NCBI GenBank assembly: GCA_032718475.1
Contig: JAUCBJ010005616.1
Location: 1-54,762, forward strand
Source of the DNA: Nemertoderma westbladi
Lineage: Eukaryota > Xenacoelomorpha > Nemertodermatida > Nemertodermatidae
Reading direction: 5' to 3'
DNA length: 54,762 nt
Shown here piece after piece: positions 35,901 to 47,900 of the stretch. Below the pieces are notes generated by a model, which did no database searches, was not told the origin of the DNA, and was given only the letters and a program-made list of their open reading frames with translations. Position numbers and translations under genes: made by a program. Within the stretch, counting starts at the first letter, position 1, and each line of letters begins with the position of its first letter.

Positions 35901-38900
35901 ATCCCTGTATTCACATTCTTGTCTTACAGACACACAACCTCCGATGTATCCCTGTATTCAAATTCTTGTCTTACAGACACACAACCTCCAATGTATCCCT
36001 GTATTCAAATTCTTGTCTTACAGACACACAACCTCCAATGTATCCCTGTATTCACATTCTTGTCTTACAAACACACAACCTCCGATGTATCCCTGTATTC
36101 AAATTCTTGTCTTACAGACACACAACCTCCAATGTATCCCTGTATTCACATTCTTGTCTTACAGACACACAACCTCCAATGTATCCCTGTATTCACATTC
36201 TTGTCTTACAGACACACAACCTCCGATGTATCCCTGTATTCACCTTTTTGTCTTACAGACACACAACCTCCGATGTATCCCTGTATTCACATTTTTGTCT
36301 TACAGACACACAACCTCCGATGTATCCCTATATTCACCTTTTTGTCTTACAGACACACAACCTCCAATGTATCCCTGTATTCACATTCTTGTCTTACAGA
36401 CACACAACCTCCGATGTATCCCTGTATTCACATTCTTGTCTTACAGACACACAACCTCCGATGTATCCATGTATTCACCTTTTTGTCTTACAGACACACA
36501 ACCTCCGATGTATCCCTGTATTCACCTTTTTGTCTTACAGACACACAACCTCCGATGTATCCCTGTATTCACATTTTTGTCTTACAGACACACAACCTCC
36601 GATGTATCCCTGTATTCACCTTTTTGTCTTACAGACACACAACCCCCGATGTATCCCTGTATTCACATTCTTGTCTTACAGACACACAACCTCCGATGTA
36701 TCCATGTATTCACATTCTTGTCTTACAGACACACAACCTCCGATGTATCCCTGTATTCACCTTTTTGTCTTACAGACACACAACCTCCGATGTATCCCTG
36801 TATTCACATTTTTGTCTTACAGACACACAACCTCCGATGTATCCATGTATTCACATTCTTGTCTTACAGACACACCACCTCCGATGTATCCCTGTATTCA
36901 CATTCTTGTCTTACAGACACACAACCTCCGATGTATCCCTGTATTCACCTTTTTGTCTTACAGACACACAACCTCCGATGTATCCCTGTATTCACATTTT
37001 TGTCTTACAGACACACAACCTCCGATGTATCCCTGTATTCACATTCTTGTCTTACAGACACACAACCTCCGATGTATCCATGTATTCACATTCTTGTCTT
37101 ACAGACACACAACCTCCGATGTATCCCTGTATTCACCTTTTTGTCTTACAGACACACAACCTCCGATGTATCCCTGTATTCACATTTTTGTCTTACAGAC
37201 ACACAACCTCCGATGTATCCATGTATTCACATTTTTGTCTTACAGACACACAACCTCCGATGTATCCCTGTATTCACATTTTTGTCTTACAGACACACAA
37301 CCTCCGATGTATCCCTGTATTCACATTCTTGTCTTACAGACACACAACCTCCGATGTATCCCTGTATTCACCTTTTTGTCTTACAGACACACAACCTCCG
37401 ATGTATCCATGTATTCACATTCTTGTCTTACAGACACACAACCTCCAATGTATCCCTGTATTCACCTTTTTGTCTTACAGACACACAACCTCCGATGTAT
37501 CCATGTGTACGCGCTTTTGAAGACCTTTAGCAGTTTAACCTGCCAAAATTTATATGTCTTTTGATTTATAAATATACTTTAGAAGATGACAAATATTTAA
37601 TACCAATAAACACAACATTAGCAGAAGCCAGCCTAGTGCGCGTCCATTCACCCGCTGGATAATCCCGGGAGACTGGATTCTGTCGGCTTAGATTATTATT
37701 GCAGTGAAGCTTACGGTATTGTATTATTCGATTGATCGTTAATAATTAATTTCTGACTAATATTATTCACTTTCGGGAAATATTAACAGTTCCTTTTAGG
37801 ACGTGGCGCTCTATCTAAGTAAACAGAGATATGACTTATACCAATCACAACGGTAAGTCGGTAAGGCTTATGATTCACGTATGAGGCGTATTCTTTAGGA
37901 AATGCTTAGTTATCAGCCACAATCATGCACACTACCGGTAACGCACAATACTGCTCACTAATTTGCCGACCGTCAATGAATTTTATCATATATAAAGAGA
38001 ATAGCAACGGACTCATGTAGGGCTTATCAAATAGCATTAAATTCAATACACACCACAATAATATAAGTCGCAATCGCTATATATATAACCCGCCTCTCTA
38101 ACCTGTAGTGTATCAAGAAAATTGGGAAATTTGGGTTCTTTATAAATGTTCTCCAAATAATATTCAATCCACTGATATAAGATATGACAACAGTAAAAAC
38201 ATTAAGACGGTAGGTTAAGATATGATATGAACCGATATGTACAGTGATATGCACTGATATGGACCGATATGTGAGTTGTTATGAACCGTGAATTGATATG
38301 TGAATTGATAACAGTCATACGCTCTATAATCTTAAGCCTACTAATGTTTCTTTCTAGAGCCGTTGTTTCTGGCTTAGACAGCAATAACAACAAAGTATCA
38401 GTAAAAAACTGTAAGACTGAACAATCCCAGTATGATCGGCTCAAAGCTCCACATCGACAGAGAGAATCGCTCTGATTGGCTGAAGCCAAACAAAGAACCA
38501 TGCGTCCAATGGCTGTTTCCATTTAAGCAACCGGCTGTTAGATGTCGTAATCTGAATCATCACGGCTAAGCTGTGTAAAAGTATTTGCCGTATTGCGGGT
38601 TTTTTGCCTTACCATGTCCGCTAAAACACGTATATAGCAGAATGACTTTTATGTCCGTTAAAACACCTGTAACGGTACCTTGCGGGCGAGGGGAATATAT
38701 ATACAGTTAGAGAACCTTTTTTAGAGTATTCCAGCGCCTGGGGGGAAACTGGATTGCGAAGCAAAGGGGCCAGTTATATCCCACAGAAGCTTTTACACCG
38801 CTCCCAGAAAATGGGATTTGAGTCTATGAAATATACAAAATCACAGTTTCTAATATACGTAAATACTCTAAACGGTTAGTCTTTCTTGCGCGGACGGCGT

Positions 38901-41900
38901 TTACGCAGTTTTTTAAAGCTAGCCAGAGTCCTTTTCTCTTTGGGGCGAGCCACTTTACAAGGAGGGCTATAACTCCTGGGTGAAGGGTGCAATATGATTG
39001 CATCAGAGGGTGTAGAATTATGGTCGGTGTATCCGCCAGTCGAAGTGCCGGGTTGATTGACATCAACGTCGGGGGAGAGGGGTCTAACGGCTTTGAGAGC
39101 GCGTTTTAAGACAGCCGCTCTTACGGGTCCTTTACGAGTGGTCTGAACGAGGGCCGTGGGTGGACTATAGGCAGCTAGAAACCTCCGGGGTTTAATGGTC
39201 CTTTCCAACTCGCGTTCACGGGCTCGGTATTCGTAAGGCCGTCGATATACTTCCTGTAACTCGATATGCGTGATTTCTGTTCGACAGAAGCGAATAGATA
39301 AGGATGGAACGCATAAATTCCTTCGTAAGCGCGTCCAGGATAATAGCGATGGCGCGAATCACGATGTAAATCAGCCTTCGCTTCCCAAGCTCTAATGTAA
39401 CGTAGTGTGATCATTTCATCTACGCTTTCCAAATCGCGATTAAAAGGGCAATCGAAACTGGCGTGTCCCTTTAGTTGACAATGGTGACATTGAGTCATAA
39501 ATTGAGGGCAAACCGCAAAAACGTGCAAATTATTAAATCTGCAATACGCGCAATAGATTTCCATCGCCGGTTGTTCGTGGAAATAGGAACAGCGGACGTT
39601 TGTGTCCATGGGCGTAACATGGTCTCTCGATGCGCATAACCAACAACGTTGCCGAGAAACATAGTTGGCATGGCGATAATCGTACGCAGTGAGACACTGT
39701 GGACCTTGATACCATTCTAGGATGTAATCGTTGTCGCTGTTCCGAGCGCGATAGGCTGAATCTCCTCAGATTCTAGGCATATTGGTTCGTCTTCCCAGTC
39801 TGTTAAGAATAGAATTTTCGTGATCTATTCTCGGTTTATCGTTACGACGCCGCTGGGTATGATATTTAAATAGAACCATTTCCCTTTCGGTGTCTACATC
39901 GTCCGTATCATGTAAATCGATAGGATGGCCGGTAGTTAGGAGGTCCATATACGTATTATTACGATGTGTATAGCGAGCGGTGAATTTTCGATAGTCCAAT
40001 TCACGCGTAAGTTGCTCTTGGGACGTCGGCGGTTCGATATAACGACCATCGTCCTCCGTAATGGTTGGATCGGTTTCACCGCGTATCAAGCTATCCACAA
40101 ATGCTTGTAAAGGTAGAGTATATCGCTCCCTGATACCAAGATCATCTTCTATCAACTCCGTCATATCTGCTATCTGAGTTTGTTAATATCGAAATGAGTT
40201 TATGTTTAGGCGAGCGGACGTCGCTGCCTACCTCTCTTTGCCCCCGGACAGTGGGATCCTCAGCGCCGATGTACCGTTGTCGCGGTGTTTACGCCAACAT
40301 GTAGCAACAGTACGACAACGATAACCGGCACAAGTCACTCCACTGTCCGTCCCAAAGGCTTGAATCCACTTTAGGTTCTTTCTATAGGAGAGTTGGGTTA
40401 CTTTCACAATTGCGACTAGCTACTGTAAACACACCTTAGCAGTAACATTCACCTACAAACGCACAAATTCCACACAACTGTCACCAATTGTACACATACA
40501 GGCCATTTGTCCGTTAGTCAGTGCCTTCCAGAATGTCACGTTATTACTGTGTATCCTTGGATACTAACAGTGTGCTATATTCTCTATGCTATGCAATGGG
40601 ACAAGCTTTCTATTGTTCTTTTAACTTGCTTCTAATTCTAGCGTGGGTGTTGCTATGGTGACATTATGGAATGCTAGCGGTAGAATTAGGGTAATTCTCA
40701 TGCATACAGATCTGGGATGCTATTTAATAATAATTCTTTAATTGTCAATATCCTCTTTATGCATGATTTTATTAATTTTATTGGCTATTGACTATATGTC
40801 GGAGATTCTCGCACTCTAATACACTCAATAGGATGAATCTCCGCTCCCATGATCTATTAATTAATGGAATTTTTGGGAATGTTATAAATTGTACAAAATG
40901 ACAATTTATGAAATTCATTTAAAATATGAATTTAAATTTATTCCCGTGAATTTTATTATTTGATGTTAAAATTGACACAATTTGATTCCAGAGCAGGTCT
41001 GGGAACATAGGATCCTTAATTCTATGAAATTTGTCTTTTAAGAGTATCGGTAAGTGCTGCGATATCTTAATTGACTAGAAATTTAAGGGATCTGAATTTT
41101 ACAGATTTTAATAAATATTAAATTAATATTTAAGATGGGCACCGATTTATTCCAGAACTTGTCTGGGGACGTTAACCACTGATTCTAGAATTTGTCTTTC
41201 AAGTATATCGGTGGGTGCCGCGATATCTTAATCGACTAGAATTACAGATGGTCAAAAGGTTTAACAGATTTATTTGCGTTTTACGCTACTGTTATATGGA
41301 CATCACGCTACTATATGTATTATTTAATATAAGGTAGGAGAGCAATATCGCACGAAGCAATGTCAGTGTGAAGAGGCAAGTCGTTTCCAAGGTCTACCCA
41401 GAGCTTGGCTTAGCCGAGACACGAGGATCTGAACTTTGCATTCCTAATACTCTGCCTACCGATAATACTTGAATATAGTAGTGGCTTTATTGTACTTTAA
41501 TAAGTACGGACATGTCATCTTACTGTAGTCACGTATTTATAATATGATACGGACAGTAAGGAAAGAGAAAAAATAATTATTTCTCGCCGTCGCACTAAAT
41601 ATATATTATAAGTAATTACATACGTAATAAACACTAATATATTGCACTAATCTACTAAATAATCACTAAAATAACATTCTACTAAATAAAATTAAAGAAA
41701 ACGATTATAATAAAATTACATAATAATACATACATAAATATAAAATAAAAACAAATATAAAATGATATAGTCACACGCCCACTCCACATGCTATCACGTT
41801 ATGGAGTCCCTAGATATTTGTCGGATTAGGGAAGTAGTCGTAGGAAGAGTATCTTGCCTTCCATAGTTTCCGGACAGTTTTCGGTCTCTTTCCAGTAAAC

Positions 41901-44900
41901 ATAAACGACTAGCTGGGCGATTGAGTTGTTGTGTTACTTTCTCCGCTCCCTTGGCCTGTCTAATCTCAGCCGTGGTAAGATGAGGAGGCCATTCTTCTTC
42001 TTTACTTAAGAAGTCGGATCCACCTAACCAGCCTGGAGTATCTATCATTTCTTGAGGAGTTGCTCCTCTGGAAGCAATGTCAGCTGGATTAATCGTCCCA
42101 AGGCAATGTCTCCATAGATCTACGTTGGAGTTAATATCGTCATTATCTGAGGAGTATGGTGTTCCCTCAGTTGGATCGTCCACATCACTGCTCTCCACTT
42201 CCCTTTCCTTTACTTGGTATACCTGTTGTTGAGGTAATCTCTCTTTGAGAGTTCTACGGGAAGGGCCAGTGAAGTACCAACCTACTCTAGTTCTTACCGC
42301 ATAAGTTTGTAATGGCTGTGGTTGAGCAGGCCGTTTCTCTAATGTTTCGAGCGCCTCGTGCGCGTTTTGGCCGATGAGTATTTGCACTCCAGGATAATCT
42401 GTCTGGAATCGAGGTATCTTAAGATGTTGGATGCTCTCATCTTCGTCCCAATTATAAAGGTCTGCTTGAGTAGTAGCAAAGTTCTTTATAGCCACCATTT
42501 TTACTGACCTTATACCTTGTGTTCCTAACTTATCCTGGGGGGTGGACAACACACCTACATAGTAATCTGCCGTTAGGGTAGATTTCCAAACCTGCATAAT
42601 TCCTGACATATTCAATTTAGTCCGGAACTTGGGTTGTCCAGCAAAGATATCTTCGGCTAGTTCTTGATCGATGAATGTTCCTGTGCTGCCGGAGTCAAGT
42701 AGGGCGTTCACTATGTAACTCTTGTTGAGACCATGAACTCGAACTTGCACTACAGGAAATTCTCTTATTCCTATGTTGGAAGTTGGAACTTTCCAAGATG
42801 GTTGTTTGTCAAAAGGAGTTGGAGTAAACTCGTCAGTGTCCTTTTCATCCGTAAGTGCTCGATACACTGTGGTATTTATTAGATAACAGGATTCGTTGGC
42901 ATCGGAGAATTCGTCTGTATAGAATCCTTCCCACTCAGAACCTTGGTCAGTGTCGTTCACATCACTGAATTGGACATGTAGTTCGGGCTCACTTACCTGA
43001 CTCGGGTTGTCTCGTTCGAACTCACTGTGTAACAAGATGTGATGTTTCGCGCCACACTTTGCACACTTTACGTCGGAGTAACAGGTTCGCCGTTGGTGTC
43101 CTGATCTGAGGCAATTATAGCATAACCGCTTATTCCACAGGACTGTACGTCTGTCTACAGGGGATTTCTTTAGAAATTCAGCACACGCACTCAAACGGTG
43201 GGGCCCGTCGCACAGCGCACATTTTGGTTTGATGTTACTCACCTTACCTTGGGTAACGTTATGCACTCTCGTTCTTTCTTCGGGCTTTCTTCCGTGAATT
43301 CTCTTAGGAGACGTAGGAGGAGTTGTTGTTACCTGTTCTCTCCTGTCACTGATTCGAGACTTGTATTTACTTACGTCTTTATAGGTCTTGTTATCATAGT
43401 AAGATTTTGCTGTGTCTTTCCCGCTGTCCTCTTCTTGAGAAGCTTGGCTTTCGCCGTCGTCAGTATAACACACTGGTATTATCCTTCTCCTAGAAACGGG
43501 TTTCTCACTTACCTTATTTTCCGATGTTTTCTCTCTGGACTGCCTTATGAGTTGTAATTTTACTTCACTATCTAAGAAGGACATGAGATCAGCCATGGTA
43601 GGACTTCGTCGTTGTTGTTCATTCATGTACAACACTTTCTTGTCCCAGCGTGTACATACTCCACCCTTTGGTAAAGTAGAGACTACGGCTCCAATAACCA
43701 TGGAACTCTGATATTCATGCGACTTACCTAACCAGTCCAGTTGTCTACAGATTTCCTGAATTTCATCAGAAAACTCTATAATCCCGCTACTAAGGAAGTG
43801 TCGAGGGGCTACTAATTTTGCATACAAATACTTAGCTATGTTATCCTTGTTACCATACCTGATGTTTAATGTATCCCAAACTTGTCTTAATCCTTCTGGA
43901 TGTCCAATAAACTTTAACGCCATTAACTTGGGAGGTCCTTCCAAGCACTTGATGAGGAACCTAAGTTTCTCTCCGTTAGATAGCACAGAGTTCTGTATGC
44001 TGTCTTTGTAATATTCGTTGAAAGGTAACCATTTCATCTCATCTCCATTGAATTTGACGATCTCTCCCACTTTGACCGCTTGGCGGGCTTCTGTTCTAGC
44101 CATCTGACGCGTAAAGCTTTCTTGGGCCATCGTGTTATTTAATATCGAATTATCGGTATATAAAGTTCTCGGATCATTATCAGGTCTATAGGGAATATCA
44201 TTAATAACAGGTCTATAATCACCCTTAATAGGGTTTGCTATAGGAGTTTCAACTTCACTAGCAGTATAGATGCGTGTAGGCTCCACACCTTGCGCATGTA
44301 ATACTTCAGACCTAACAGGTTGACACAATGTTACAGGGGGTATTGGTATGCCCTTTTGTATATTGACTAATTTGTCGCGTTCTAGCGCGATACTTTGCTG
44401 CACTTCTTGCAACTCTGCTCTACCTTCCCTCACTGTTCCCTTAAGTTGGTGGACAGTCTCCTGCATCTGTCCTAGCAGGAGATTCATCCCCCGCCGTCCC
44501 TCTTCCACCCACTCAACCGCCGAAGCGGGAGTCGCCAACATAGTAGCGGGCTGACGCGGGACGACGGGAGACAAATTTTTGATTTCTCTCTCTGCTATCT
44601 GGACAGGGATATTCTCTTGGACTGTTCTACCGGGTACAGGCAGTGTAGTACTATGCAAAGGGAATTTAGAGTTAAGCTCTGGAAGTACAGGGGTCCCTAA
44701 CACAGAAGTGACTTTGGGAACGACAGGCCTAATTATTTCAGGCTCATCAACTATAGTAGGGAGTCCTTTGACCTTAATAATTTGGGCTGTAGGTTCTATA
44801 CTACTCAAGTCTGTGCTAGCTAGCTGTCTTCTAACAGCTGGGGGCAAATCAGGCAATTTGCGACGGTAAGATGTTTTTCTATGCCTACTTAGATGAGATC

Positions 44901-47900
44901 TATTTCCTCCGCCTTCAGGATCGGTGGTCTCGCCTTCCTCCGAGGATGTGTATCCCTGGCGCTTGGGAGTAGATTTTCTCATCATCTGCATTTGATTAGC
45001 AGTAAACTGTTTATTTATACTGTCTTGCGTCTCTTGCAGATTTTCCAACTCCAGTTGGATAGTCTCCTCAGACGCTCTCCGTTCTGCTTCTGCCACTGTT
45101 GCCTTTCTTTCGGCTTCCGCCGCTTTTCTTTCGGCTTCTGCTTCTGCCGCTTTTGCCTTTCTTTCGGCTTCTGCTTCTTTTCTTTCTGCTTCTGCTTCCG
45201 CCGCCGCTGCTGCTGCTACCTTTCTTCTCTCTATCAGTTCTTTCTTTACTTGTTCTTCTCGGACTCTAATGAGGCGGAGTTTTTCATCACATTCAGCTTG
45301 GTTTGCAGCTAACATTTCGGCATCGATTGAGTCCAACACAAGCTTGGTTCCTTCACTATTAGGGGAAAGTCCAGACAGCCGTCTCCTCAACTCTTCGTCT
45401 CCTAGGAATCGCTGATAGTCGGACAAATAAATGTCGATAGCGTCTCTAGTTCGCGGCTTCTCTGCTGATGTTAATTCGCTTTCCACCTCACTTTCCACTT
45501 CGCTTTCCACCTCACTTTCCACTTGAGAAGAAGTGGCGTCGGTTGATTCTTCATAGGTTGGCCGCTCATCATAAACCGTATCCGCCATCTTCGCTCCGCG
45601 TTCGGGCGTCCGCTCAACAGTATCCGAACTACTGGAGCTATCGGGCCGCTGAGAACTAGGTTCTTGGCTAGGAGGTTGCTGCTGTTTTATAGCTTCTTCT
45701 TGATCCCGCTTGACTTGGGCCCGAATGCCTATGGCAGACCAACGGCGCTTCACTAACTTCGCAAATTGCGAAATCCTTTCTACCAACCTAGGTTCTGACA
45801 CAACCACTGCAGGGGTTGCCCTTCTTACAGTATGAGGGGTTTCAGACCTCGGTCTGGGATTCTCTACACTTTGATCTGAGAAACAGGCTGTTGTTTCTAG
45901 GAGACTATCTGACAGAGTTTGCCTTGTGTCAGCCATGTTTGATTGTACAGTCGAATGCCTACTGCTATATTACAGTTAAAGCAAGTCTAGTAATTCAGTA
46001 TCACTGTTAGCCTAATAATTAATTACCGATACTGCTACTCAGTGTAGCGTGATATATATATAATATATTAGAATACCGGTATGCTTATAATATATATATA
46101 AGTATTATTACAGACTAGATTTGTCACAGAGTACCGGTATATAATTTTAGCACAAATGTATATAAATATATAATAGGCCTATCGTGAATACCGGTATACA
46201 GCTGACACTTATAGTATATATAAGTATAATTATTACTAGAATTAATTACAGAATACCGGTATGATTTCAGCTCAAATTTATAGAAATAAATATAATAAGC
46301 CTATGGTAAATACCGGTATGTCAATTATTTTAGAATAATTGAATTTCTGAATATTTTAGGGTTACTTGGTTACTTTAACTTACTTTATTACCGTTATTTA
46401 AGCAGCAGTCCAACTGATATTGAGACCTAGTTGTTGTATGGCAGGCCTACTATTTATAAATCGTTTGAGTTGATTTATAATATTTATATACCCGTTTAAA
46501 AGGGTTTTGTCAATATTTGAAATAAATGTTATTATTTCTGGGGGAGTCACTACACAGAAGCTGTGCGCTCTCAGTGAAGTGCTACCTATGGGACACTAAA
46601 ACAGATAATTCTAATTTACCTAAGTTACTTAATACTACAAATTACTTACGATATGGGTGAGATTAATTCTCTAATTAAACACAACAAAATATTACGTACG
46701 AATTTTTTAGGGTAATTTTACAGGAAGTCTACAAACCAGCCTAACAAGGGTTAGAATTCTGGTTATTACAATGGACAGGGTACTACGGTATTTGAAAATA
46801 ATAAGTAGTAGTAAATACACTGCGTTGTCCAGATATGAAAATACCACCGCCTGACGACCTATAACCGTATCGCTATAGGTACTACGTTATGTATCACGGA
46901 TTGTTCCTACCCAGTAGTTAATAGAGCTAACGAATGTGCCTATCAACCACTTTACAACACAAATATACTGCCTACACACTAATTACTTCGGAAAGCACTG
47001 TACACTAAACCCTAAATTAGGTACAAGTACTGGTATAACAAATAATCAGCAGTTAAATATACTTGAACAGTTAAAAGAACTACGGCATCTGCTGGAGTGA
47101 CCGAAGCACAAAGTCACCAGTCTTTACCTACGCCAAGCAGCCCGTGTAGTACCGGGGTTAATTTAACTATAACGGTATGTGTAACAAACACAATTACTGT
47201 AGGAATAAACTTGGGGACATGAATGTTGCGAATAATCGCATAAACTCTGAATAATAAATATTACGCTACCCGTACAGAATACTCAAACAAAATACAGACC
47301 AAATGCTGGCAGACTACCACCATGCCTAAATAAACTACTGTATGTGCAGATTCCAAAACGGTTAGTTAGTATGCGTTCTAACACGGTAGTACGACTTATT
47401 CTTTAAGAGGGGATTGACCTTACAGTTATGACTGCCCCAACTTACTAACTAGCACTTTATCAGACAAACTCTACACAAGCAGCAATCTCTTCAGACCTAA
47501 TAATAGCTAGACAACAATCCAGCCTACAAAATATCTGAGTAATAACTATTACGGTACCTGAACAGACCACACAAACAAACACAGGCCAAAACGCTGGCAG
47601 ACTACGATCAAGCCTAAATAAACTACAGTATATGCAGATTCTGAAATAGTTAGTTAGTATGCGTTCTAACACGGTAGTACGACTTATTCTTTAAGAGGGG
47701 ATTGACCTTGCAGCATATGGCTGCCCCAACTTACTAACGGCACTCTATCAGACAAACTCTACACACGCCGTAATCTCTCCAAACTCAACAACAATCCGAC
47801 AACAGTCTGGCCTACAATTATCTGAACAATCTGAGCAGACTTACACGTCTTCAGCTCAATATTAACTTACTAGGAAATAAAACTGACAGAAATAAGTAAA

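Noticed and set aside
31102-37564. Three overlapping open frames of about 2,130 codons
   Set aside because: They are the three plus frames of the same 47-bp non-coding repeat. The unit has no stop in any frame, so length is no evidence of coding, and no family motif is present.
38876-40164. Envelope gene of the retroelement
   Set aside because: No signal peptide, no hydrophobic membrane segment and no glycoprotein-like cysteine spacing; the cysteines are in CxxC pairs typical of zinc binding.
43198-45312. Plus-strand frames of 60-140 codons
   Set aside because: Antisense shadows of the gag-protease ORF; the Phe/Cys-rich ones mirror the Ala/Glu coiled coil.
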